From the NCBI GenBank assembly GCA_949130495.1, contig OX422211.1:339207504-339271503 (forward strand): DNA of 64,000 bases. The letters run 5' to 3'. Position numbers and translations under genes: made by a program. This stretch comes from Sambucus nigra (Eukaryota; Streptophyta; Magnoliopsida; Dipsacales; Adoxaceae). Numbering within the stretch: the first letter of the stretch is position 1; every line of letters starts with the position of its first letter. The notes below the pieces were generated by a model that was given only the letters and a program-made list of their open reading frames with translations, was not told where the DNA came from and searched no databases. This document shows, piece by piece, positions 33,186 to 45,438 of this stretch.

Positions 33186-35748
33186 ATGGCTTCTAAAGCT
33201 CCTGCTCTTAACCACCCCATAGGTACTTTACTATAACTTTTTATCCCGATTTTTTTCTGGGTTTGCTTAAATTGATCTCATATATAAAGGGTAGGGTTGT
33301 GATTATTTTATAATTTGAGTGTGTGATACTTTGTGTGGGTATTTTGATTATTCTTTGTTGGTTTTGATCATTCATCTGATAAGTGAATCTTTTATATTTA
33401 TGTTTAGTTTTTTGTTGGTTTCTTGTGATTTTCAATTTTTCTGATTATGTAACAATTTGGATGATTACTTGTTCAATTAAGGTTTGAACAGTTTGATTTC
33501 ACTGTTTAGGAGGTGAAGCAAAACAGAAAAATGGACAAGCTGAGCCAAGAAATAGGCCAGTTCTCAGAGATATTGGAAACCTTGGCCATGTTGCAGCTGC
33601 TGAAGGGAAGCCCCAAACTAAGATCACTCGCCCCATTACAAGGTTAATTACTTTTCTCTTTCTCTAAATATATATATACATGTACACATATATATAAGAG
33701 TGTGTGTGCGCGCGCAAGGGTGCCTGTGTTTGATGGAATTTCTTCTGTCCAGGAGTTTTCGTGCACAACTACTGGCTAATGAAAATGCACCTGCAGAAAA
33801 TAATAACACCAAGGTAATTTTCTATAACTTCCTTAAATAATTTGGCTAAGAACAAAAGATTCTACACTGGTATTCAAATAATTAATAATGATGGCATATA
33901 TTGAAATTATTAACTAATAACTAGTAAATTTATCTGTAAATGCACCTGATGAAAATAACTAGGTTCACTAGATTTTATAAAAGGTCCTTATATTTTGAAG
34001 TTAAAACAATGTTTGATTTAATTCAACTTGCAGAAACCAGTTGCTGAGGTGGTTAATGAAGTTGGAGCAACAGATGGGGATGCTGAGACAAAAGCAGATG
34101 AAAAACCTAAGACAGTTGTTATTATAAGCCCTGATGAAGAAATCATGTCTAAACAGGAAAAACCAATTATTATTATTAGTAGTAGTAGTGGAAGCAAATC
34201 CAGAACAAGGAAGACGACAAAGGCTCTCACGTCAATCCTCACTGCTCGAAGCAAGGTTGTTTATCAAAACCTGTTTTGAATTTTTTATATCTTTGTTTTG
34301 TTTTAGGCCTAGTTGAAACAGAAAAGTTAGATGCAAATTGAATCATGATTTAATTTTTTACATCTTTGGGTAAAAATTGAATTTAATTTTGATTTATATT
34401 CATATTGAATCATGAAAAAAAATTGGACTTTTTTTGAAAATTTCTAGACAATTTCCTCAGGCTGCTTGTGGACTTGCCAACAAGCCAAAGGAATCAATAG
34501 CAAATATCGATGCTGAAGATGCTGATAACGAATTGGCTGCTGTTGAGTATGTAGAGGACATCTACAAGTACTACAAGCTATCTGAAGATGAGGGTGGAGT
34601 CCAGGAATATATGGATTCCCAGCCCGATATTAATGTGAAAATGAGAGCCATCCTAGTAGATTGGTTGGTAGAGGTTCATAAGAAGTTTGAATTGTTGCCT
34701 GAAAGCCTATATCTCACTATTAATTTAGTGGATCGCTACCTTTCCATGAAGGCGGTTTCTAGGAGAGAATTACAGTTGGTTGGCATCAGCTCAATGCTCC
34801 TCGCGTGCAAATATGAAGAAATTTGGGCACCCGAGGTAATTTCTTGCTTCCAATTCAAGTCCTGAAATTCAATAAAATAAGGCAAAAAATTTAGTACAGA
34901 AAAGATATTACAAGTTTTTCAAGTCACAGTTCCACTTAAAATGTAAATGACAGAAATATAATGGTAGTTGGGTTGGTTGTGCAAATTAGTTGAAAATTCA
35001 TTCTCCTTTGGTTAATAAATATTAACTTGATATTTATTATGCTTATTAACTTTTGTTTCTTGTGGAATGGCTCTTGCAGGTTAGTGACTTTATTGCCATA
35101 TCAGACAATGCTTATGTAAGAGATCAAGTGCTGCGTATGGAGAAATTAATTCTTGGGAAGTTGGAATGGTATTTGACTGTTCCGACACCATACGTATTTC
35201 TTGTTCGATATGTAAAGGCATCGGTTCCATCTGATGGCGAGGTAGTCTGGAATTTAGTATATATAGAATTTTAGCAACAAAATGCCCCATTTTTGCCTTA
35301 CTGATTTGATTTTTTTTTTAATAATGCAGCTGGAAAATATGGTATTTTTCCTAGCTGAGCTTGGTTTGATGAATTATTCAACCATCATACTGTACCGGCC
35401 ATCTATGCTTGCTGCTTCGGCTGTTCATGCTGCACGTTGTACCCTTAACAAGTGCCCCTTTTGGACTGAAACCCTACAGCACCACACGGGCTACTCAGAA
35501 GATCAATTAAGGTAGTAATATATTACAAGAAACACACCTTCATCAGAATTATAAAGAATTTTTAGTATTTCGTTGATTGATTCGGTTATGCTAATTTTGT
35601 ATGTAACAGGGACTGCACAAAGCTGTTGATTAGCTTTCACGCAGCATCTGCCGAAAGTAAGCTTAAGTCAGTCTACAAGAAATTTTCACATCCGGACAAG
35701 GGTGCGGTCGCCCTTTTTCCTCCTGCAACAAGTTTTTCGGGTGCATAG
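33186..35748 (+). CDS. CYCB1: G2/mitotic-specific cyclin B1
   Basis: Eight coding exons with GT-AG introns: 33186-33222, 33510-33642, 33753-33813, 34034-34255, 34461-34835, 35080-35241, 35330-35511, 35610-35748. They join in frame to 1,311 nt, 436 residues, the usual length for plant B1 cyclins. The protein starts MASKAPALNHPIGG; a destruction box RPVLRDIGN (residues 28-36) marks it for degradation by the anaphase-promoting complex. After a variable Lys/Ser-rich region comes the cyclin N box with MRAILVDWLVEVHKKFEL (212-229) and ACKYEEIWAPE (266-276), then the C box (from LEWYLTVPTPY through LAASAVHAARCTLNK). The end SHPDKGAVALFPPATSF is typical of B1 types. It activates CDKs for mitotic entry. 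The MSA pair upstream supports G2/M expression. No break seen. Confidence 0.96.
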
Positions 35749-35957
35749 CTGTGAAGAAATATTTGGCTTTGGTCTTTTGTTAACATTCATTTATCTCATG
35801 ACTTAGTAAATTAGTTGTGTTAGTTTGGAGATCACTGTGCTGTTATGATCTCGTCTCAAAGCTTTCTTTAACTACTTATTTTGGGGTATATTAAGGAATT
35901 GTGTTAACCTCTATTTGGTATTTGATTTGCTATCTGTAAAAAATATCATCTTTTCAT
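35749..35957 (+). other. 3' untranslated / downstream region of the cyclin gene
   Basis: T-rich sequence with no ORF. No perfect AATAAA signal was seen, as is common in plants. Confidence 0.4.
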
Positions 35958-35960
35958 TTA

Positions 35961-36088
35961 GGGTCCGTTTGGCAATCCAATTCCAAGGTTTGGAATTGGA
36001 ATTGGAAGGCCAATTTCAATTCCGTGGAATTCAAATTGGCCTTCCAATTCCAATTCCAAGCCTTGGAATTGGGTTGCCAAACGGGCCC
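35961..36088. mobile_element. Tourist-like (PIF/Harbinger) MITE
   Basis: 128 bp. Ends GGGTCCGTTTGGCAATCCAA and (minus strand) GGGCCCGTTTGGCAACCCAA are inverted repeats, and the whole element is nearly palindromic (AATTGGAATTGGAAGGCCAA and its inverse). It is flanked by TTA on both sides (35958-35960, 36089-36091), the 3-bp duplication of PIF/Harbinger elements. Confidence 0.85.
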
Positions 36089-36091
36089 TTA

Positions 36092-36591
36092 GTGCAGAGT
36101 TTTTGTGCCTTTTATTCGAGTTCAAATTTTTTTACTCTCAAATTATTCAGTGCATTAGTAATGAATTAAAAAATTTAGTTGAAAATATGGAATATTTGAA
36201 ATTTGGGTTGGCAAACTAGGAATATATTGATTTTCTACCAAAAACTAAGCAATTGTGTTTCAGTTCAAAAAAGTTGATGCCTTTAAAAGTTGATGCGAAT
36301 GAAAAAGTTCTATTGGCTACAAACAAATTTTTTTATAAATTAGTCTAAAAATTTTAAGTACCCAAAACATTTCACTCAATTTGTAAAATAATTTCTTCTC
36401 CACTTTTAAGTACTCACACTAGATTTGTGTGACATTAGAGCAAAATCAAAGATGTGTATTCAAATTATTAATTTTTGTTGTTTCAGCTCTGAATTTGGGT
36501 TTAAAAAGATTGTTGGGAGAGAGATCTGGATTCTGGACTATTTTATCTCTAATCTCTTGTCCTGAGCTTGCACTAAAATATCATTATAACT
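36092..36591. other. AT-rich intergenic sequence
   Basis: Nothing recognisable. The open frame 36429-36695 crosses into the next transposon and has no protein-like character. Confidence 0.5.
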
Positions 36592-37214
36592 TAAGGGTAC
36601 GTTTGGTTCGTGATGAAATATTTTTTATCGCGTTAAAAAATAATTCACTTACGAAATATGTGTTTAGTTGGACATTTAAATATATGGTGAAATAAAATGA
36701 ATATAGTGAAAAAGTGAGGGGAAACTTGACCATTTTAAACCATGAAAACAAGTGAAAAACAATATAATTTATCTTATTTTTCTCAATTAACACGATCATT
36801 AAATTTTTATTATTTAAAAAAAAAAAATATTTTTCCAATTTCATTTTTAATTTATTTTTTTTATTTAAAAAAATTAAAAAAATTTAAATTTTAAAAAAAT
36901 TTCAAATTAAAAAAATAATTAAGAAATGGAATTAGCTAACACACGTTTTAAAAATGCATGTCTTTTGCCCAAAAAACTATTACTTTATTATAAAAAAAAT
37001 AAAAACATAATATTTTGAAAACAAAAATCCTAATATTCTAGAAAATTAAAATTTTAAATATTATGGTTAAAAAACATTATGTTATTTACAAAAAAACTTA
37101 TTATTTTTTTAAATGGACGTTGATAAAAAAACGGCTTCGTTTATTTTAAAAACTGAACATTCTTTTACCATTTCTTGCTAAAAAATGTTTAATTCATTTA
37201 AAAAATGCTCCGCG

Positions 37215-37256
37215 CTAGTGGTATGTATAGGTGGTCGGACCGTCAATACATACCGC
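37215..37256. repeat. Palindrome of about 40 bp
   Basis: GTGGTATGTAT and ATACATACCGC are inverted around a centre GGTCGGACC. Inside the Harbinger-like element; may be a small nested insertion. Confidence 0.6.
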
Positions 37257-37374
37257 TGTCGCAGACCATATTTTTTTTAAAAATAATACAAAAAAAACAG
37301 TTTTTAACCAAAAATAAAATTTGTAAACAAAAAAACACTTTTTTAAGAAAATAGTTTCTTAAGAAAAGCCAAGG

Positions 37375-37755
37375 TTCTAAAAAACACGGGGTGTGATCGA
37401 GGCGTGGAGGCCAAGTCAGGCCTTAGAAACCTACCTTAAGCGTAACAAGGCGTAAGCCTTTTTAATATATTTTAATATTTTTTTAACCATAACAACACTA
37501 TTAAAATATTAAAATTGTATACATATCATAAAAATATGTCCAAATATTTGCAAATTTAAATACTATTTGATTATTTTGGATGAGATAATGACGGGTTTGT
37601 AAAAAAATCCTTAAAAGGTGATATCGTTTCACTAAAACATTGTTGTTTTTAGAGAAAAAGTGCGTCTTAAGGGTTTTACCAAGCATAAGGCGTCAAAAGC
37701 TTAACGCCGGACGTTTCTCTCAAGCCTCAAGCCTAGGCGGGTTTTTTTATAACAG
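37375..37755. repeat. Nested repeat with rough inverted ends
   Basis: Starts AAGGTTCTAAAAAACACGGG and ends GGGTTTTTTTATAACAGTG. It contains AGGCGT/ACGCCT-type blocks at both sides (near 37,400-37,460 and 37,665-37,735). It resembles a MITE inserted within the Harbinger-like element. Target duplication not defined. Confidence 0.4.
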
Positions 37756-38079
37756 TGAGAAAAATAAATTTTACGTTTTATATATATAGTTTTTTAATTA
37801 AAAAAAATAGATAAGATTTTACGTTTTATAAATAGTTTTTTTTATTGAAAATATAATTTTTTGTTTTATATCAAATGTATTTATTTTAGTTGGAGGTGAA
37901 AAAATTGGACATTTAGATTTTATAAATCTAAGGGCACAATTGTCATTTATTATTCAAAGGGTGTGGGGGAAGACATGGAGGGTGTGAGAATAGCTATTCC
38001 TATAAAAAAATAATTAAATTTAAAAAAAATGAATATTTGTTTGGTGCAAGGTAATGTGTTTGAATTTTTTTACTAATTG

Positions 38080-38400
38080 GGACGGTTTCATAGTTGGGAA
38101 TTGTTTTTTTTTTAATTATTTTAATTGGGACACTTTTTTTATTGGGACTGTTTTTTTTTAAAATTGCGCTATTTTTTTCAATGTTGAAAACTTTTTTTTT
38201 TAATTGGGACTATTTTTTCATTGCCGATAATTATCTTTTTAATTGTGGACTACTGTTTTTATAGTTGAGACTTTTTTTTAATTGAGATTGTTTTTTACAA
38301 TTGGGCGTTTTTTTCATTGTTGGAAACTTTTTTTTTTAATTGGGACTATTTGCTTTTTTTAATTAGGACTTTTTTTTAATTTGTACTATTTTTTTAAACT
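38080..38400. repeat. T-rich degenerate tandem repeats
   Basis: Repeated TTAATTGGGACTATTTTTT-like units of about 25-35 bp. Confidence 0.6.
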
Positions 38401-38954
38401 TTTTATACTTATTTATCTTGCGTAGCCAAATATCACTAGTTATGTGTGTGTTGGGAAGGGGAGGGGGGGGGGGGGGGAGTGTTCAAAATTTGAGTTAAAT
38501 GAATATTTTTTAATGGTCATTGACACTTGTGTGATGAAAATTAAATAATTAAATATAACTATTTTGTGTGCATTTGAAGTATGAGGGTAATATGATCATT
38601 TTATTTTATCACTATATTCATCTCGACCATCCAACCAACAAATGGTGAAAAAGTTAAAATTTTCATCTAGTGAAAACTCGACCATCCAAACGGAGATGGT
38701 GAAAACAAATTCACTAAGCTAATAATTCACCTTTTACTTTTAGCACGGTGAAAAGTATTTCACCACGAACTAAACGGACCCTAAGTGAACATTTTATTAC
38801 CTCAAACAAAAAACAAGCAAAACCAATAGTTGAATTTGCAAGGTAAAAGTTGCAGTAATTAAAGGCCTCAAAATTCGACAACCTAAATGCAAAAGGTCTA
38901 GAGTGAAATACTATTTTCCAACGTAAAAGATAGGGACTATTTTTACAAAAAATA

Positions 38955-39016
38955 AATTGAGGTTCGTTTAGCTATTTCAATTCGAAGCCTTGAATTTGGG
39001 TTGCCAAATGTGCCCT
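38955..39016. mobile_element. Truncated Tourist-like MITE copy
   Basis: Holds only the 3' part of the 35,961 element (CCTTGAATTTGGGTTGCCAA) with changes. It forms the left edge of the tandem unit described below. Confidence 0.6.
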
Positions 39017-39349
39017 GAATGTCTTCTACATAACCAACATTATTACAAAGTCCTAAAATTGCATAATCAATTGTTTAATTTAAAGTGTGCGAGTATTGAG
39101 TGTATGTGAACAATTATTGATTGTGGGAGCAAAATATGAGTGAGAAGTATGTGAGTGGGAGCAATATATGTGTGTGTTAGAGCCATTTAAACAACAATCA
39201 ATATATGTACAGTGATAGTAGAAATGGAATTGGAAGGTCAATTTTAATTCCACATAATTGAAATTGGTCTTCCAATTTCAATTCCAAGCCTTGAATTGGG
39301 TTGCCAAACGGGCTCTGAATGTCTTCTACATAACCAACATTATTACAAA
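39017..39349. repeat. Tandem-repeat array, left part
   Basis: The unit begins with a MITE end and GAATGTCTTCTACATAACCA, then ATTATTGATTGTGGGAGCAA and ends TACAGTGATAGTAGAAAT. Unit 1 is 39,017-39,226. A MITE remnant (39,227-39,316) starts unit 2, which is interrupted by the LARD insertion at 39,350 and continues at 48,942. Confidence 0.75.
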
Positions 39350-40899
39350 TGTAACACCCCGTATTTTTGTGCATTTAATATTTAATTAATTCGGAAATTT
39401 TAAATTACTTGTGTGTTGTAATTTTTAATTGAATTAATTATGGCAATATATATTTTGAAGTATTAATCGGGGAGTGAATGGTTAATGTTTAGGAAAATAT
39501 ATTTACTAAGTGAATAGTAATAATTTAATTACGTCATTTCGGGTATTAATGACGGGGTATGCACTTATCCCAGCCGAGAGTCGGTATAGACTAAATTGGG
39601 TGTGGGATAATTTTTTTTATAAATTAATTCGGATGCCAATTCTGAGTGCGCGGTTGAGTCCGGATGGGTCGAGATAGTCAGAAAAGAGTACCCGAGGGGT
39701 AATAATCGGGTCTCGGGTATTTTTGGGCATAACCGGGGCCACCGGGTGAGTTGGGCTATTTTAATTAAGCCCGTTACGCTAAAAACGGGATTTAGAGTTT
39801 TAACCTAATAGAGGGCTTAGGAAATCAACAGCCATCACAAATCTAAGCCTAGGGCTTGAGAGGGAAATTGGGGAAAAGCTTAGCAAAAGCCAATTTGGAA
39901 ATTTTGGAGTCAAATTAAGGGGCGTCGACGACGGATCAGAACCTACGAACGATTCCAGGCAAGTGGTTAACTGTTTTGATTCGTAAAGTGTGATATCCAA
40001 TTCATATTTTAGTGATGTGTAAACTAAATTTCGTTTTGGGGATAAATGGGTACAAAAAGGGGGTTTTGTTAATTGAATCATTGAATGATATTTAAGGTAA
40101 GAATTAGTTGTGCTATATAATTCTGAGTATGATCATCTGATTTGAATGAGAAAATTTGGAATATAAAAGGATGGAATTTGAATTTAAAATTGGGATTGTA
40201 CCCTAGAAATTTGTGTTCTTGGGTGGGTCAAGATTCATAGTGTTAATGATGTTAAAAGGTTTAGATGATATTTTTAGCTCATGAGAAATGTTATAAGATG
40301 ATTAATAGGCTGATTTGAGGTTGGTTTTGAGGAAAGAAACCTTGAAATTTCGTTAATGGTGGAATTCAGCCAGGAAGGAGAGCTGGCACGAAGGGATCGA
40401 TCGATCGATCGGGGGGCATCGATCGATAGACGATGGGAAATTCTGGGCAGATCGCCTGTGTGTGATATAAGGGGGAAATTAATTATATTAATTTCCATAC
40501 ATCCATTAGTGAGTAATTAAATAGGGAACACATATTCCTAGTAATTATGGGGAAAAGTAATTGGGATTAGGGGAAATTTATGTGGGGCATTTTATGGATA
40601 AGATTTAGGAAGATTTATTCCAAAATAGGGAGATACGGATCAAGTGAGCAAGTCCGGGCATATTGGCTAAGCGACGCCAAGGTAGTGAATTAAGTTTGGA
40701 GATAAACTAATTAATTTAGAGTCGGGATATAGACTCGGGAAATATTTTATTTCGGTCCAAGTGAATCGAGTCTGGGTATGTTAATAATTATAGGCAAATA
40801 TAATTGGGAAAATTATAGAAATAAAGGTGTGACACATTGTAGGCGAAAAATGTGGGTATGATATGATGAGATGTAAATTGGACCAAGTGAGCGAGTCCG

Positions 40900-41230
40900 G
40901 GTATGTTGATTAAGTGGCATTAAAGTGTTAAATTAATTATCGAGAGAAAGTAATTAGTTTGGAGTCGGATTGTAAACTCGGGTAAGTATTAAATTAATGA
41001 GTGTAATAATTAATTTAATTAGAGTCGGGATGTAGACTCGGGTAGTTATTAAATTAATAGGTGTGTATATTAATTTAATTAGAGTCGGATTGCAGACTCG
41101 GGGAGGTATTAAATTAATAAGTGTGTTAATTAATTTAATTAGAGTCGGACGATAGATTCAGGAAGACGATAAATTATTAAGTGAGGAAATTAATTACGTT
41201 GAATCGGGTCACAAACTCAGGAAATTACAG
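40900..41230 (+). repeat. About 60-bp tandem repeats in the 5' LTR
   Basis: Four to five copies of a unit around TTAATTTAATTAGAGTCGG, then ACTCGGG, then TATTAAATTAAT. The same array is in the 3' LTR near 46,980-47,290. Confidence 0.8.
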
Positions 41231-41715
41231 GCAGTGTAAGGGATTTTTAGCACACGGTAAAGCCGGGGGTTTATAGTATATATATACGGTGTAGTGATAG
41301 TATATATGTACATGTATAAATTGTGTGTGATATTAAATACCAGTGACTAGATATTTATTCAATTTATATACTCTAATGCTATCAAGGGAGGTTGCACGAT
41401 GTGGGTGAATCCCCTAGCTTGAGGAGTAGGGCGAGTATATCCCCAGGGCATAGCGTCCGGTATTTATATGGGTGAGGGACTTATCTCACTTTCAGGAAAG
41501 GAATATGACCGCCTCCACTTTGTTTATATTTTGGTCCAAGTTGGTGAGCGATTCTAGCTTGGGGAAAACTAGGTTTTGTGAGCACGCCTAGTGAGATGGC
41601 ATTTTAGTGTAAATCATCCGGTGAGGGTATACTCGGAAGGATGGATACACGTATGATATATGTGTGGATGTTAGTAAAGGTACGTATAATATGGTAGTAA
41701 ATATTATATGTAGGT

Positions 41716-42095
41716 GATAATACAGTGTGTGATGTGTTTACTTTATATAACTCGGGTTACACTTATATGCTGTTAATTAATGAGAAATTAATTAAGATAA
41801 TCAATTGTAGTGATATACAGTGTGCGATGTATTTACTTAATATAACTCGGGTTACAGTTATATGCTGTTAATTAATGAGAAATTAATTAAGATGATTAAT
41901 TGTAGTGATATTACAGTGTGCGATGTATTTACTTTATATAACTCGGGTTACAGTTATATGCTATTAATTAATGGAAGATTAATTAAGTTAATCATTTGTG
42001 GGAATAATACAGAGTGTGACGTATTAAATTTATATGACTTGTGTTACGGTTATATGCTATTCATTAAGGAGGAATTTATTTAAGTTAATTGGTGA
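41716..42095 (+). repeat. About 95-bp tandem repeats in the 5' LTR
   Basis: Four copies of a unit with ACAGTGTGCGATGTATTTAC, ATAACTCGGGTTACAG and TTATATGCTGTTAATTAATG. The matching array is at 47,783-48,160. Confidence 0.85.
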
Positions 42096-42881
42096 GATAA
42101 CTTATAGTTAATGAATAATTATACTCGGGTTAGAGTAGTATGGCAAGAGGAGGTTACACCAGGACTAGTTGGACGGGGTAGTACAACTAGGTGGGGTTAA
42201 GGTAACCATTAGGTGTGCACATTAGTGGAGGGGCGAGAATATCCACAAGATAGTGCGACACTAACTTTTATATGAAGCGCATTCATGCATTTTAAATTAC
42301 TGCAGTTAATTCACTTGCTAAATATTTTCAAAATATTTTGGGTTCTAACCCTTGCTATAAAACTATTTTCAAAACCTTTTAGGTGTCCAACCACAGGGAC
42401 GCCAAGATCGATATTCTATTTCAGGGACACGGAGCTGCGGCATATGTGGATGCTAGCAAGAGTTTGGATTAGACGCATCATTCATTCATTCCTAGAGTAG
42501 GAATCACTCATCAGTTCCAGTTTTATTTAGGGCATGTCGCCCAGAATTTCAGTTCAGTCCTTCAGACTTATTTTATTCGGATGTTGAATATTGTGTTGGA
42601 TTATTTCACTTTGGTGGCCGATGGTTTATTCGGCAAGTTGTGTAATTAATTATTTCAGTTGAGTTTTATTGAGTTGTGTGAATGGTTTATATTTATTTTC
42701 TGCATGTACTGTTTTGTTTAATTAAAAAGTTAAAAATTTGCACCAGTTTTTGGAATACTAGGTGGTTAGTAAGTTTTAAAAAGTTTTCGACAGTGATGTT
42801 AAGGATGATCCAACTGGGATTCCTGTTTTAATTTGGTATAGGACTGATCACCCGATATATTATTAGGCGGGGCGTCACAGA

Positions 42882-42893
42882 TGGTATCAAAGC
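42882..42893 (+). other. Primer-binding site of the LARD-like element
   Basis: TGGTATCAAAGC, two bases after the LTR end; one mismatch to the initiator Met tRNA complement TGGTATCAGAGC. Confidence 0.85.
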
Positions 42894-43065
42894 ATCAGGT
42901 TCTAGTGTCCTTAGGATTTGTGCGGCTTTTCACATTTCGACTTAACAATATTTAATATAGGGCCCTATTATAGGATTGTTGTATTCTCATACGTATGCGC
43001 ATATACGTTCTTCTGCGAAATTTATATTTGAGAGTGAACTCATACAAATTTGATTCTCATTCCAG

Positions 43066-44150
43066 ATGACGCTCAGGAGAGAAAGAGCAACAAGGGAAGC
43101 AGGGGGATATGAGACGAGGGAGGCTCGTCAGGAGCAAGATTTACCGCAGCAACTGCCAGAGATGATTTTGGAAGCACATGTAACTGAACTAGTGGCGCAG
43201 GCGGTTGAAACGACGGTGGCCGCAACGGCAGGGTACTTTCCACGGGATCCGCCACAAGTGTTAGTGGCGTCGGATGTTCAGACTCACGCGGGGTCATCGG
43301 GGTGGAAGCAAGAAAGAGAGGTTATTTTTAGTGGGAACCCACCAGAGTTGCGAGAGGGTTCAGATGTAGTGCTAGTGTGTCAAGGAAGAGAGATATCCAT
43401 CGTCACCTACGCATGGGAGATTGCGATGAGGTGCGGAAGCAAATGCTAACCACTTTTAGTTTAGTGGGAGCAACGCTACAGTATGGGAGTCGATCACCAC
43501 AGTTGAGGAAAGGGACACATTAGCCATTGCAGAGTTTTGGGTGCGGTAAGATCGCAAGTATTTTCCTCCAACGGTTGAGACCGAAACGAGGAGAAAATTT
43601 TGTGAGGTGACTTAAAGGGGACCATTCAGTGGCCGATTACGAGGAAGAATTCACTAGTTGACAAAATTTTGTACCGGATGAGGTAAGCAAGGAAAAGAGA
43701 ACAAAAGCAAAGCTTATGGACGGGTTAGTCTAGAGAATCAGACGACCTTTAATTGATAATTCCACATTAGTATATTATACCGATGTCATTAACGCAACAC
43801 TCCGGCACTGTCGGGAATATCGCTTCCACGTGAAAGGAAGTGGGAGGGGAGTGAAAACTAGCCAGTCGGATAAGGTAGGGGTAACAATACCAGTAGGGTA
43901 TCCAACAGTAGACTGGGGGAGATTAGGGGCTGGATTTTTGGTAAGGAAATCATGCCAAACGATTTAGAACTGGAGGCTATTGACAGGATGGCCAGGAATT
44001 CCAACAAGGTCGGCATTGAGGGGACAAGTGGAAGGGTGAATGTATTAGAAGGTGTTTCGTTTGTGAAAAAAATGAGACACATGAAGAGAGATTGTCTTAA
44101 GCGAGGCAGGGAGCAACTACAGGACGAGGTCCTGGATGTATAGCCACTAA
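43066..44150 (+). pseudogene. gag remnant of the LARD-like element
   Basis: The first open part (43066-43449) has an ATG, a charged start MTLRRERATREAGG and VIFSGNPPELREGSD, where chromoviruses have F...NPPEF-G-x-D. After a stop, shifted frames give TRKNSLVDKILYRM and KLMDGL-type sequence (43.6-43.73 kb; family: Y-x-x-x-F-x-x-L...F...GL). The last part, near 44,050-44,100, reads MRHMKRDCLKRGREQ with a damaged zinc knuckle (C-F-x-C is lost). It is a decayed capsid/nucleocapsid gene. Confidence 0.6.
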
Positions 44151-44154
44151 AGCA

Positions 44155-45425
<1,271 letters not shown>

Positions 45426-45438
45426 AAGGGGGAAAGTA
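45426..45438 (+). other. Polypurine tract of the LARD-like element
   Basis: AAGGGGGAAAGTA directly before the 3' LTR, following the CGAGGACGAAATT sequence of chromoviruses. Confidence 0.8.

Larger units (their letters stand above)
36595..38781. mobile_element. PIF/Harbinger-like non-autonomous element, 2.19 kb
   Basis: The ends GGGTACGTTTGGTTCGTGAT and (minus) GGGTCCGTTTAGTTCGTGGT are inverted repeats extending over at least 26 bp, flanked by TAA (36592-36594, 38782-38784). The interior is very AT-rich, with runs of TTTTTTTAATTGGGAC-type repeats (38,080-38,400) and a poly-G (38,462-38,477). There is no transposase ORF. The ends resemble those of the 128-bp MITE next to it (GGGTCCGTTTGG), suggesting mobilisation by a related transposase. 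Confidence 0.75.
39350..42879 (+). repeat. 5' LTR of the LARD-like element
   Basis: Aligns end to end with 45439-48941. By eye there are about nine or ten differences in the first 235 bp, mostly C/G to T/A. A 23-bp ATCGATCG-rich stretch near 40,405-40,430 is missing in the 3' copy. The short open frames inside (39800-40081, 40274-40498, 41862-42083, 42285-42500) have counterparts in the 3' LTR but no protein-like content. Confidence 0.92.

Noticed and set aside
33030..33236. Longer open frame upstream of the cyclin start
   Set aside because: It has no ATG before 33,186; the N-terminal extension is 5' UTR and the end reads into intron 1.
34018..34254. Minus-strand frame opposite cyclin exon 4
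   Set aside because: Shadow of the cyclin coding sequence (Leu/Ser-rich complement of Glu/Lys/Ser codons).
39800..42500. Small open frames in the LTR, repeated at 45891-48568
   Set aside because: Their duplication reflects the two LTR copies, not conserved genes; no domain and no consistent start context.
43073..43297. Minus-strand frame opposite the LARD gag
   Set aside because: Shadow of the gag frame.
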